From NCBI RefSeq assembly GCF_000485595.1, contig NW_014577446.1, positions 202,881-231,976 on the forward strand: a stretch of DNA of 29,096 bases, read 5' to 3'. Origin of the DNA: Priapulus caudatus. Its lineage: Eukaryota > Priapulida > Priapulimorpha > Priapulimorphida > Priapulidae. How positions within the stretch are numbered: the stretch's first letter is position 1; every line of letters begins with the position of its first letter. Shown piece after piece: positions 19,970 to 29,096 of this stretch. Under the pieces are notes generated by a model that was not told the origin of the DNA, searched no databases, and saw only the letters and a program-made list of their open reading frames with translations. Position numbers and translations under genes: made by a program.

Positions 19970-20052
19970 TAATAACAAGTTTAATAATAATAATAATACA
20001 CACAATAATAATAATAATAATAATAATAATACACACAATAATAATAACAAGT
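19970..20052. repeat. (AAT)n microsatellite
   Basis: AATAATAAT runs interrupted by ACACACAAT, with a duplicated TAATAACAAGTTTA word. Confidence 0.93.
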
Positions 20053-20358
20053 TTATTATACTGAAGATATAGATTTGTCTATATTTGTCCTGTTTTCTGT
20101 CTGTGAGGCAATAAAACTTGCTTGAGGCATAGGTTTGTTCACTGATTATTGAACAATGGTATGGGTTATAATGATTGCCTTTACTTTAAAGTAACTATTG
20201 CGAGAGTTTTCCAGTGTTTTCACCACTTTCATGACACCTACCGTTATTGCTTGAGTAATAGCAATTGTCTAGAGTAACAATAAAATGTCTTAGAACCTTC
20301 GTATTCACCAAAAAGTGCCAGTTTCGAACTACTAGTTTTTGTAAACAATCGTTTCCTG

Positions 20359-20370
20359 TCATCTTGAACT
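20359..20370. repeat. Target-site duplication of the LINE (left copy)
   Basis: TCATCTTGAACT, repeated exactly at 21413-21424. The two copies bracket the minus-strand LINE fragment, so the insertion boundaries are read directly. Confidence 0.88.
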
Positions 20371-20462
20371 GTATGTACGTATGTATGTATGTATGTATGA
20401 ACGGGAACCTTTAGATCGGTGTTTCCCTTTTTATTTTTGAGTTTCCCACCGGTAATTTCACT

Positions 20463-20814
20463 TTACCGGGAGATTTTGTTCCGAAGCTTCCAGGCTGATT
20501 CCAAGTAATGTTTAACCTGCTCTACCCAATCCCCATAACATCTATGTTCATTTAGCCCCATGATGGTGAGCATCACCTGCCTTTCCTCCAGCTGTGCAGG
20601 GGTGACCCCCACTTCTTGGAGCCTGTCCCACATAATCTTCCTTAGGTGTTTGTATGCCGGGCAAACTAACAGGAAATGCTTGAGGTCTTCTGGTTCTCCC
20701 TTATTGCACACAGTGCAATTTTCTTCCCCTAACCATCTCCTGGTTCTTTTATTTACGGGGAGGCATCCCGCTCTACATTGGTACAGCAGCTTACTGCCGA
20801 TTTTATTATTATTA
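20463..20814 (-). pseudogene. LINE reverse transcriptase ORF, C-terminal end
   Basis: Ends with a stop at 20463. It encodes KLLYQCRAGCLPVNKRTRRW followed by CTVCNKGEPEDLKHFLLVCP, a C-x2-C-x9-H-x5-C zinc-knuckle-like pattern found at the C-terminus of many non-LTR retrotransposon polyproteins. The ORF is cut upstream by the Helitron-like insertion at 20814/20815; the reading frame resumes at 21130. It is a fragment without the polymerase core. The clade is not assigned. Confidence 0.85.
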
Positions 20815-21129
20815 CCTCCGCGCAACGGAGGTCATGTAATCGGTCTCGTGTGTGTGTTCGTGTGTGTGTTCGTTACCTCCGCGCAACGGAGGTCATGTAA
20901 TCGGTCTCGTGTGTGTGTTCGTGTGTGTGTTCGTGTGTGTGTTCGTGTGTGTGTGTGTAGCGTTGGCGCGATCGATTCAGCACCAGCTCGCCTTAGGACG
21001 TCCAGTCAGCAGCAGCTCGCCTTAGGGCGTCCAGTCAACAGCAGCCAGCAGCGAGCCAGCTGTTATACACATGTATACATGTTACACGCTCGGGGAGGTA
21101 TGCACTCTCCGTGAGTGCCCTCTGTCTAG
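20815..21129 (+). mobile_element. 315-bp Helitron-like non-autonomous element
   Basis: Inserted between A (20814) and T (21130) of the LINE with no target duplication. The 3' end is CTAG (21126-21129), preceded 7 nt upstream by a 6-bp stem hairpin, GCACTC/GAGTGC (21102-21118). A CTRR end, a nearby hairpin and A/T insertion are Helitron hallmarks. The left end is a hairpin, CCTCCG/CGGAGG (20815-20831), and lacks the canonical TC. The first 61 bp are duplicated in tandem (second copy from about 20873), followed by GTGTGTGTTC repeats, two CTCGCCTTAGG.CGTCCAGTCA units and the palindrome ACATGTATACATGT. The layout resembles short DINE-like Helitrons. Confidence 0.72.
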
Positions 21130-21412
21130 TTGTAAAAGGTTTCTTGTTTAGGAAATATTTTCCCTTTATATAGCTCTAGTGTGCTTTTATTTACCATCCC
21201 CTTTCTCCATCTGACTGTGCTGCCTTTTATAATGATTTTCTCCACCGTATTGTTCCATGATTTGCTGTTTTCCCAGTCTCTATTTATCAATAACTGTTCT
21301 TCGTCATACTTTCCCCCCAGGAATTTTACTCGTCTATTCCAATCCGATGTAAAATTTCCTGCACTGATAGCTTTCGCTATTCCCCTGCATTTCCTCTCTT
21401 CATGTCTCTTCA
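21130..21412 (-). pseudogene. LINE ORF, upstream part of the same fragment
   Basis: Encodes about 94 codons including CRGIAKAISAGNFTSDWNRR and ending KQETFYN. Read across the insertion at 20815-21129 it continues in frame into NNNKIGSKLL of the next segment. It starts at the truncation point, so no start codon is expected. Confidence 0.82.
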
Positions 21413-21424
21413 TCATCTTGAACT
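21413..21424. repeat. Target-site duplication of the LINE (right copy)
   Basis: TCATCTTGAACT, identical to 20359-20370, at the truncated 5' end of the LINE. Confidence 0.88.
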
Positions 21425-21817
21425 AGTTGGAAGTATGGATTAGCTTGTGGCGCCACCGCTTATCTGCCGTAGACATAGTACAGGATCTCTCAAATCATGC
21501 ACTTGTTTTCAATTCATCACGGACACAAATACAAGTTTACCAATTCTGCCATTAGGCGTTATCGACATACGATAAAATTTATTGCTGTTACGATGTGGTC
21601 AAATCCATTTTTCTATACTATAACTGCATAAAATATTAGTATTTTTAATGTTGGTGTAATCAGTGATATTTCCGCTGTCAGGTGAGACTATATTCAGCTA
21701 TATTTAGTTTTTCTGAGCAAAAATCTTGAAATAGTTAGTTTAAATCATGGAATCATGGAAAATGAACCTATTCTGTCATTCACAGGACTGCTGACACCGC
21801 TTGTTTATTTTGCACAG
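21425..21817 (+). other. IP3K intron, end
   Basis: AT-rich and unique. It ends with the pyrimidine-containing acceptor TTGTTTATTTTGCACAG. Nothing else seen. Confidence 0.8.
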
Positions 21818-21919
21818 AGAGCCGACGGCTCGTCTACGAGTGATTTCAAGAAGACAAAAACAAAAGAGCAGATAGCGCAGGTCATGCGATGCTTCATCGA
21901 TGACAATGACGAGATCAGA
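21818..21919 (+). CDS. IP3K: IP3 3-kinase exon (DFKKTKTKEQ)
   Basis: A 102-bp, phase 0-0 exon of 34 codons. It encodes RADGSSTSDFKKTKTKEQIA and then MRCFIDDNDEIR. DGS....DFKKTKT.EQ matches the conserved stretch that follows FRIEGIK in the family. Acceptor: TTTTGCACAG at 21817. Donor: ATCAGA/GTGAGT. Confidence 0.94.
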
Positions 21920-22908
21920 GTGAGTGCTATGGCTAATTGGCAGCCGCTAAATTTTCAGCGCGTTTAATTAGCGCTTCATAATTACTACTCAGGTTTTATC
22001 AATTTTGTCAGCTTTTACAACAAGTCTGCACACGCGTGCATGTTCACACACATGGTGTATTGTAACGCAGTGACGTCATTACATGCTCCCCTTTCAGTCA
22101 CGTAGCTTCCAACGTTAGCGTAGGTGTTACTCATGGCATGTAACATACGATGCTACAGTAATGTGGCGTGCCAACATTCGTGAGCCACCATTTAAAAGTG
22201 AGATGTTTTTCGCAAACGAGCAAGAATCATCCGTTTTTAGAAGCTTTGGGATGTCAGCGTACTTTTCGTTACATCTAATTAGGCCGGATGTGTTGACATA
22301 GTCGACAAACAAAGTCTGGTTTTCTCGTATCAACATCAATTACAGCTGCAGCAACTCCTACAGAGAAATATTCTTTTAGCAATTATTGAACACGGCTCTG
22401 TGGTGTATTATTTTTCACGGGGTTTCCCTTGGTCTTAATTCGTTTGCGAGGATTCGTTTACAAATCTGACGTACACGGTATATGTTTGGTTCCGTTTTAA
22501 CGAATGTTAATTCTATCACATCGTGCTTATCACACACATACTGGGTAACCTCGTGAATTTCGTACGTCCAAACAATATACACATGTGAAGGCAAACGTCA
22601 CTGGACATGAAAGTGGCTCTCTGGCCCCCACATTAGACAGTAGAGTGGTTTTCTTAGATGATAGCACCTCTGAGATGGAGCCTTCCACTGAGTTTACCAT
22701 GTTCAAAACCGTACCACCTGTGTTTGAAACCGTACCATCCCTGTTCAAATCCGTATCAGCTAGCAACCCTGTCCATCGCGTTGTGACTGGACAGGGATGG
22801 TCTGAGGCTAGGGCAGAGGTAGTGGACAATGTCCGAATGTCTCAGTGGCCCACGTTAACGTGCAATCGCAGCCTCGCCTAATCGCTTCGTTGTTTCCTCG
22901 TCCCACAG
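21920..22908 (+). other. IP3K intron
   Basis: About 1 kb. Contains three adjacent copies of a 22-24-bp unit (TTCAAAACCGTACCACC and variants) at about 22698-22760. The longest open frame here (98 codons, 22585-22881) includes that repeat, matches no family I know and ends 28 bp before an exon, so I regard it as chance. Confidence 0.7.
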
Positions 22909-22980
22909 AAGAAGTATCTGCGGCGGCTGAAGGCGATCCGTACAACCTGCGAGACGTCCCCGTTCCTCGCTGCGCACGAG
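22909..22980 (+). CDS. IP3K: IP3 3-kinase exon (LKAIRTT)
   Basis: A 72-bp, phase 0-0 exon of 24 codons. It encodes KKYLRRLKAIRTTCETSPF and LAAHE, matching the family pattern YRDRLKAIRTTLE.SPFF..HE. Acceptor: TTTCCTCGTCCCACAG at 22908. Donor: GCACGAG/GTAAGA. Confidence 0.94.
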
Positions 22981-23350
22981 GTAAGATCCCTCGCTTGAAG
23001 CAATGCGCGAGTCGACCCATTGAGACCGCGCCCGCAGGTTCGAAGCGATCGGTAACACTTGACTGCCGGTGTATATATCCGACGGATGTGCTGCACCACG
23101 ACATGACCCAAGCGCCTTGCCGCGTGCAAAGGAATTCGCCCGTAACGCAATCGAACAGCTGCGATGCGGCGAAACATGCCGGAAACGATCAAAGGTTTTC
23201 GATTCGGTTATCGTGCCGCCTCGTTTCTGCTTTACCGTTGCGCTTTTGGATCATTGCAGCTGATTGGCTGTTGTTTTTTCACACTGCAGCTGATTGGCTG
23301 TTTTTTTTTCACGCTGCAGCTGATTGGCTGTCGTTTTTTTCACGTTGCAG
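22981..23350 (+). other. Last IP3K intron
   Basis: A 370-bp intron whose final 90 bp are made of tandem copies of its own 3' splice site. Confidence 0.85.
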
Positions 23351-23360
23351 CTGATTGGCT
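23250..23360 (+). repeat. Four tandem copies of the last 3' splice site
   Basis: The word GCAGCTGATTGGCT occurs four times. The AG/C junctions are at 23259/23260, 23289/23290, 23319/23320 and 23350/23351, giving spacings of 30, 30 and 31 bp. Each of the last three is preceded by a T-rich tract and TTCAC, so each resembles a complete acceptor with the first bases of the last exon. The true acceptor is the fourth, the only one that keeps the IDFGK frame. AGCCAATCAGC on the opposite strand is also a good CCAAT-box (NF-Y) match in each copy. Confidence 0.92.
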
Positions 23361-23584
23361 CGTCGCTGCTGTTCGTGCACGACACGAGCGGCTACGCAAA
23401 CGTGTGGATCATCGACTTCGGCAAGACACTGCCACTACCAGAGGGCGCTGCGGTGACGCACACTGTGCCGTGGGTCGAGGGCAACCACGAGGACGGTTAC
23501 CTGATCGGTGTACAGAGCCTTATCAGCGTGTTCGAGAGCTGCGCGCCAATGCCAGGTCAGGCGGCGAAGAACGGAGAGCACTGA
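23351..23584 (+). CDS. IP3K: IP3 3-kinase terminal exon (SSLLF, IDFGK, stop)
   Basis: The final exon: 234 bp, phase 0, 77 codons plus TGA at 23582-23584. It encodes [45 protein letters not shown] and SLISVFESC, ending AAKNGEH. SSLLF and IDFGK are family signatures; the Asp of IDF coordinates the metal-ATP in known structures. The tail after FESC is short and unconserved, as in other members. Together with the other exons it completes the catalytic domain, about 310 residues from the 271 exon onward. Confidence 0.96.
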   Translation: MIGSSLLFVHDTSGYANVWIIDFGKTLPLPEGAAVTHTVPWVEGNHEDGYLIGVQSLISVFESCAPMPGQAAKNGEH

Positions 23585-23820
23585 TTGACCGGGAGCTCCT
23601 GCAGCCAGCTAATACTTGAGCAGCGAATGGACGGAAACTCCTGAAGTCGTGATTGGATGGGAGCTCCTGCACGCCCGGCCACATCCAAAGCCATGATTGG
23701 ATGAAAGCTCCCGCACTCCCGGCCACTGACTTGAGCTGTGATTGGACGGGCACTCCCGCACCCCGGCCACACACTGAGCCATGAATGGACGGGAGCTCCC
23801 GTGCCCCCAGCAACAGCCCT
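23582..23820 (+). repeat. ~44-bp minisatellite starting at the stop codon (3' UTR)
   Basis: Units of the form TGATTGGACGGGAGCTCC followed by TGCACCCCGGCCACA. Their ATTGG or AATGG cores lie near 23585, 23627, 23652, 23696, 23741 and 23785, mostly 43-45 bp apart with one 25-bp short unit. The first unit begins with the IP3K stop codon TGA. The array would be transcribed as 3' UTR. Confidence 0.88.
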
Positions 23821-24310
23821 CTCTGAGGGGCGGGGTGGATGCTGCAACGATAGGATTCGTAACAATCGCGCTATGCCTATCGATGATTTTACACGTTGAT
23901 TTTATCGGGGACAGACAACCAGATCTCGCGATGCAATCCGGGTGGTAATCACGCGCCTGCGAGGTGTGTTGGGCGAAAACGGCTTGAGATTGCAGTTATA
24001 AATGGAGTACACGCAACCGTATTGAAATGTAAATTGTATTGTAGATATTCGTTTAGAGATTGTGATACGTGTCACAAGGTTATTGCAACTTCAGGGTCAT
24101 CCAAAATTATTGCCATGCACACTATATGCTATGTACAGTGCGTCGAAAGCTGTCTTCTCTATTGAGATTTGTGAATAGTATTATCATGTTATCCTTTACC
24201 TGCCCGTTTTTCAATTATTCACCTAGTTATTATATGTATTGCCAGCAAATACTGCACCACCCGCCATAAGCTAATGAGTGACACCAGGTGTCACTAGCTG
24301 TCGACTCAAT

Positions 24311-24313
24311 CGT

Positions 24314-24344
<31 letters not shown>

Positions 24345-24345
24345 C

Positions 24346-24380
<35 letters not shown>

Positions 24381-24387
24381 TGTGTGT
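24311..24387. repeat. (GT)n/(GCGT)n microsatellite
   Basis: TGTGTG then GCGTGCGTGC units. Confidence 0.95.
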
Positions 24388-24534
24388 TTAAGGAAGGGGA
24401 TTGGTTTATATTAAGGCCGGAGACTGTACTATGGGCTTCACCTTCCAGCACGTAGCGCGTCGCTGGGGTTGTTTGCGTGCTGAATATTTATCATTGTTAT
24501 TCGTGTTAATATTTTACCCCTACCACGGGGTGCG

Positions 24535-24540
24535 AATAAA
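24535..24540 (+). promoter_or_regulatory. Candidate polyadenylation signal
   Basis: AATAAA about 950 bp after the IP3K stop, followed by T-rich DNA (CACTTTCTCC...TTTTTCTCGTG). It is the first canonical hexamer on the plus strand that I noticed after the stop codon. Confidence 0.4.
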
Positions 24541-27500
24541 AGATATTCACTTTCTCCAAACCTTGCGGTTTTTCTCGTGAATGTTGGATCTCTCGTGCAG
24601 CCTCAAGTGATTATTGATCACTGCATGTAACGGCAAAGTTATTGGAATTACAACACCAGAGGTTGATCTGGAGATAGTGACTGGAGGTGGTCTTGTGAAT
24701 GCTGAGTGAAAGGGATGGGGTAGAGAACTACAGATGTTTTCGAGAATTCGGCTGTAAAAGATTTTGTCTACATATTTGCATAGTTGGACATGAATTCACG
24801 ATGTTTTGTCGTTGGCGTGCGTGTGTGCGAGCGTGCATGCGCGCGCGTGTGTGCATGCGTGTGTGTCTGTGTCTTTGTGCATGGCCGTAAGCCTAATTTT
24901 CCATTAAGGGTCTGCACAAATTTAGAGTATATGAAAAAGTTTTATGCCATTTTGGTGTGTGATAAAAACACAGATATCCCTACTTGAAATTAACCTTTTT
25001 CACAAATGGCAAGGCCTTTTTTCACAAAGTGCAAGGTGGTTGATCGGAGATCGGTTTTTTTTAATCCTAAGTTTATCTAATTTCTTGGAACTAAATCCGG
25101 TCCTGTAGCGTCTCAATGAGTTAATAATAAGTGCTTTATGTCCCACGTACATTACACAGAGCTAAATTAGTAGCGCATGTGTTTGAGAAACTCACTAGAA
25201 AATATTGCTATTGCTCATTGCAATGATTAAGAGATACCATAGCCCTAGACATATCAGTACTACATCATAGATGCGAAAGGATTTTGGCTGAAAACGCCAG
25301 CCACTACACTATATATTTTTGGTGTTCGCAGCCAAGAGCGAAGTTGTGAGCGGTACCATACAGTATAAGCTATGGATATCATACCAGACAAACGTGTTCA
25401 CGTTCATGATGATGTGTGTATATGCGTTTTTGTGCGTGCGTACATTCGCGTATTGCTCACAACTTCGATGCATGTATCGGTGGAATAGTACGGTTGATGA
25501 CAACAACGCGTGGCCGATCGTGGCACGTCCACGTATGAGTATAAGCTTTTAATACGAGTGCGTGCGTGCATGCGTGAGCAGGGGGTGCTGAACGTAATAC
25601 GAGTATATGTGGTGGTAAATATGTCCTGCGGTGCAAAGCGGTGGATGTTGGGGTCGTAGAATAGGGTTGCAGTCCAACGGATTTTGACTGTATAGTTTCT
25701 ATTTTAAAAGTTATTTATTCTTTTACACAGATACGGCAAATCTTTTCATTAAAATCATACTTTATCCGTCATAAAGGGCGTGGGGGAATGGGTCGGACTC
25801 ATTGAAGATGCGACTGGGATACGTCCCTGGACACCAGCCCGTGAGCATTCTTCGAATTTCTATGAAGTTTTATAAATTAAAAGTGCTATGCAGTGGTGTA
25901 CAGCATGGGGAAATGTATACAAAAGTAATGTACAAAGATATGTATGCTACGAAATATGGTTATTACTCACCAACCTTACTTCATAGCATACATACTTGCT
26001 GTCTTGCTTTATGCCACTGCATAGCATACGTGTGGCTAAATGTTAAGTTTTACGACATTATGAGAACTCGCACACAGTCAGTGACTTTTTTAAACAAAGT
26101 GGCTCTTTATTTTGCAACGATTCACCCTACAATCTAGCACACAATCAAGGCTGCCGCGATTCTCTTGAGGCTCTCGACTTTTCGTTAACATTAGGTGACA
26201 CTACCTTCAAACATGCAAAAAGACATAGATTGAATCATGGAAATAATACACCAATTAGGCTACCTCTATACATTTATGTGGATGAAACCATCAGCACAAC
26301 TTCCCGGAAGCGCGAATTGAGCTAAATCTGACGAGCAGTGAAACCAGACATGGCGTAAACAGACGCCAGTACACAGGTTTTTAAATGTTGGACACCATCT
26401 TAATACAACCTAACCCCAACTTGAACATATAAATCCAACAAGACACATTCCTCAAAGATCGAATTCACAATCCAAATACAGTTCTACTATTTCTCGCGGG
26501 CAGCGAGTAAGAATTAGTATCCTCGTACGGTCACCTGCGCGCTTTCTCTCTCTCTCTCCACTCTGCTTTCTGTCGTAACGATACAATCATCACCGGGGCA
26601 AGATCAGCATTCAAAGTGTAGAGAGCTTCAGAGAGCTACCCAGCAAAATTACGAGGCAGGATAGGGTGTGTATGCGTGCATGCGTGCGTGCATGCGCGAG
26701 CGTTTTCATCAGGGAGGACACGAGTACGAATTTTCCCGCCGATAGGTACGATTTACTTGATTGTGCTTTGCACAGAAACGCGTCTCGCACTTTGAAAAAA
26801 ACTGACCTCGAAATGTCCCGAAACGACAAGCTATGTACGAATGGCGTTTCTGCACAACTATCGCGAAAAAACAGTCAGGACTTTGAGAAACAAATAATAG
26901 GAAATACAAATGTAGTAGACCAACGTTGGGTCACATTTTCTAAATTACGAGAATACATCTTAGTAGTGCCACCTGGTGATTAAAAAAACCGGAATCGTTT
27001 CACCATCGAAATCGAGTAATCGAACTCTTCTCCTCACGGTTCGACATTGCATAATCACAGAAGTTTAAACGACTTATATTCTTCGTAGAAAACAGACATC
27101 TGACAAACATACATATAATAAATTTCACACGTCACTCCAACTTTCTGATTGACACCCAAATAAAATATTCCAACATGGGCAATCGTTGTTTATTACGTCG
27201 CCACTCCATTTTACGGACAACGTTATAGTTTAGTAAGAATGATGCATGGTTCTTTTCCTAGTTAGACTCGCTTGTTTTTTTTTTTAGTTTTATCAAAAAA
27301 TCACACTTCACAGCTATTTAATTCGGTTAAAGTTCCTCACACAATGTGCACGTCCCCACCGATTTTTTTTCTGGCGATCGATGGTCCAGATCGAACCTCT
27401 CATGGTCCGGCCAGTTTTACGACGGGGGCATTTATATTAAAAATTTAACGTATTTCTAATTGGTTCCTACATGCCGCAGCCATATAGCAGCTCAATATGT

Positions 27501-28299
27501 TTATGATATGTTATGTAGGTACCGGTATAGCTTTGTAGCAGTCTATGATGCTGTAGAGCGATTGCGACGGGGTTCATGGAAGTTTTAGAGGCTGCCAATT
27601 AATATACCTCCGACGGTTCTCGAAGAATAGGATGGCGCTGGTCCCAGGGATGGCGGAAAATCAGCTATCAAGCTGTATTTAGTGCTCGACGCTTACAAAT
27701 ACATATCAAGTACGAGAATTGGATACCCATCGTTTAAATAATACTGAGCACAGACGAGGTGTCATAGGTGGCCAACGACACCACCCACTAAACTCGTGGA
27801 ACGAGGTGAAAGCGAACAGATAGATGGAAAGTTAGTCTTACCCCCGCATTTCTTGACATAGCCAATAAAATATATGCTATTCCACGAGGATGCAAATATT
27901 TGCACACAGAAACAGCTACTCTTTGCAGAAGAATAAGAAGACAAAGTATACAGAGAAGATGAAGATGACATATTTAAATATACACAGCAGCTGCCATCAT
28001 TGCCTCCCCCGATTCGTTCACGTTGTAAAAACCGGCAATGAACTAGTGCAGCATAGAAATGTTCACCGAGCAATGTGACTGTGAGAAATCATGCTAAACA
28101 AACAACCATTAACAAACATATTATTACGCTGGAATTAGCTAGGTTAGTCTGTATGTTTGTGGATGTTTTTTTGTGCGTGTGCATGCGTGTGCGTGTAGGT
28201 GTGCGTGTGTTTGCGTGTGCGTTTGAATAAGTGTGTGTTTGAATAAGCGTGTGTGAGAGCAAATGTGTTTGACTGCATGCTTGTGTAGTGTTTGATTGC
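24541..28299. other. Intergenic or 3' UTR DNA, no gene recognised
   Basis: AT-rich with small GT/GCGT patches (24820-24880, 26666-26703, 28165-28260) and a TC run at 26545-26558. The open frames of 70-110 codons here match no family I know. A minus-strand AATAAA (TTTATT at 27189-27194) could serve the gene ending at 28300, but the link is unproven. Confidence 0.5.
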
Positions 28300-28418
28300 T
28301 TAGAATGTCAGGGTGACCGTCCAGTCCTCAGCCATGTTGACGTCAGGCTTGCGTATCACGAGAATAGGCGTATCGCCCTTGTTCAAATAGCTGCTCGACA
28401 GTTTCACATTCTTCTCGC
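28300..28418 (-). CDS. Terminal exon of an unidentified minus-strand gene
   Basis: Read on the minus strand: an acceptor CTGCTTTCAG, then 119 bp that complete a codon with two bases and run 38 codons to a TAA at 28300-28302. Pieces include EKNVKLSSSYLNKGD, TPILVIRKPDVNMAED and WTVTLTF at the C-terminus. Codon use, the clean acceptor and the absence of low complexity argue for a real exon. The alternating hydrophobic end looks like a closing beta strand. I do not recognise the protein. Its upstream exons should lie right of about 28430 or beyond the window. The gene is convergent with IP3K. Confidence 0.62.
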
Positions 28419-28855
28419 CTGAAAGCAGTCACAAACCATCCATTTCAGTCGTTGCTATCAGTATCATGAAAATATCTATAGAACATTTTATAGATATGTT
28501 CGTGATCGTACTAATCGCTAATATTAGGGTAGCCTTGCAGCCACCTTACATTCGACAGGAGAGTGGCCACCGTCTGTAAAACCTATTGATATGAATGATG
28601 TCGACGATTAAAATACATGAGAAAAGTCACCATCCTGCATCTATATTCAGTGAGCACCTTCAGTTTTATCTTTGCAGTTAATATTGTTAATATAAAGGTG
28701 ATTCTACATAACGTATTTGTAAGGTATAAACAGCAGAATTGAGACGCGTACAAAAACTAGGTGACATAGGAGGGTTGGAAATGGTGCAATAGACGAATAT
28801 ATAGACAGGAGGATAAGAGTCTGGAGAGTAACGTATATGGGTAAGATAATAAAAC
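28419..28855. other. Intron-like DNA upstream of the minus-strand exon
   Basis: AT-rich and unique. No additional exon recognised. Confidence 0.5.
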
Positions 28856-28859
28856 AGAA

Positions 28860-28956
28860 GATGAAAAGAGAGAGCGAGAGGAGAGATATGTGTATACAAG
28901 AGAGAGAGAGAGAGTGAGAGAGAGAGATAGAGAGAGAGAGAGAGACAGAGAGAGAG

Positions 28957-29002
<46 letters not shown>

Positions 29003-29004
29003 TA

Positions 29005-29096
<92 letters not shown>
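28860..29096. repeat. (GA)n tract to the end of the window
   Basis: Nearly pure AGAGAG, with rare T, C and AAA interruptions. The last ~90 bp are perfect. Confidence 0.98.

Larger units (their letters stand above)
20371..21412 (-). mobile_element. 5'-truncated LINE (non-LTR retrotransposon), interrupted
   Basis: Minus-strand element with a (CATA)n 3' tail (20371-20399), a short 3' UTR and the C-terminal part of a reverse transcriptase ORF. It is bracketed by the 12-bp duplication TCATCTTGAACT. Its 5' end is truncated at about 21412, as is typical of target-primed reverse transcription. A 315-bp Helitron-like element sits inside it (20815-21129). It lies in the IP3K intron in antisense orientation, so it is not expected to disturb the kinase coding sequence. 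Confidence 0.88.
23821..24540 (+). other. Probable 3' UTR and downstream flank of IP3K
   Basis: No coding sequence recognised. It contains an inverted repeat with 9-bp arms and a 1-nt centre (AGTGACACC/GGTGTCACT, 24277-24295) and a GT/GCGT microsatellite (24311-24387). Confidence 0.5.

Noticed and set aside
22585-22881. A 98-codon plus-strand frame before the 22909 exon
   Set aside because: No family match, contains a small tandem repeat and is not spliced in phase with the next exon.
23164-23619. A 151-codon plus-strand frame over the last intron and exon
   Set aside because: It is out of frame with the conserved IDFGK reading and lacks family similarity; relevant only as the product of upstream acceptor use.

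Overview
This is animal nuclear DNA, from an intron-rich and repeat-dense protostome-like invertebrate. Coding sequence is a small fraction of the window. It occurs as short exons with GT/AG splice sites inside introns full of microsatellites, minisatellites and transposon debris. The one gene that can be named is inositol 1,4,5-trisphosphate 3-kinase (IP3K). It runs left to right, enters from beyond the left edge and ends at a stop codon at 23582-23584. Plus-strand exons are at 271-373, 17375-17502, 19391-19540, 21818-21919, 22909-22980 and 23351-23584. Intron phases agree and the family motifs are in order: the [13 protein letters not shown] segment, [34 protein letters not shown] and IDFGK.

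The assembly of the locus is not collinear. The exon that should follow 271-373 (GTIL / MHDILRP / YVPHYLG, the ATP-lysine part of the N-lobe) exists only on the minus strand at 8829-8980, and it carries indels. From about 1399 to 6668 the sequence is an inverted, diverged copy of about 16588-19783, including minus-strand copies of two exons (5577-5707 and 2414-2582). A 25-N gap at 12364-12388 separates two contigs. The block right of the gap repeats 6675-8110 in direct orientation. The simplest reading is that a stretch of error-rich gap-filling sequence, probably from the other haplotype, was placed backwards in the large intron. A real inverted duplication is not excluded.

The two arms act as two alleles. 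The left arm has a ~945-bp insertion (4468-5412) absent from a clean empty site near 17651, and about 11 copies of a ~75-bp minisatellite against about one in the right arm. Other repeats are a 31-bp G-rich minisatellite (6893-8812 and 12635-13420), a 16-bp minisatellite next to an exon acceptor, a ~1.1-kb CATA satellite, CA/GT arrays, and a GA tract that ends the window.

Mobile elements: a 5'-truncated LINE fragment (20371-21412) with a 12-bp target-site duplication. It is interrupted by a 315-bp Helitron-like insertion (20815-21129) whose removal restores the LINE reading frame exactly. A ~764-bp terminal-inverted-repeat element lies at 10531-11294.

The most interesting local feature is at the last IP3K exon. 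Its 3' splice site, with the first bases of the exon, is repeated in tandem four times at 30/30/31-bp spacing, and a second minisatellite starts at the stop codon. A second gene, minus strand and unidentified, probably ends at 28300 with a single visible terminal exon.
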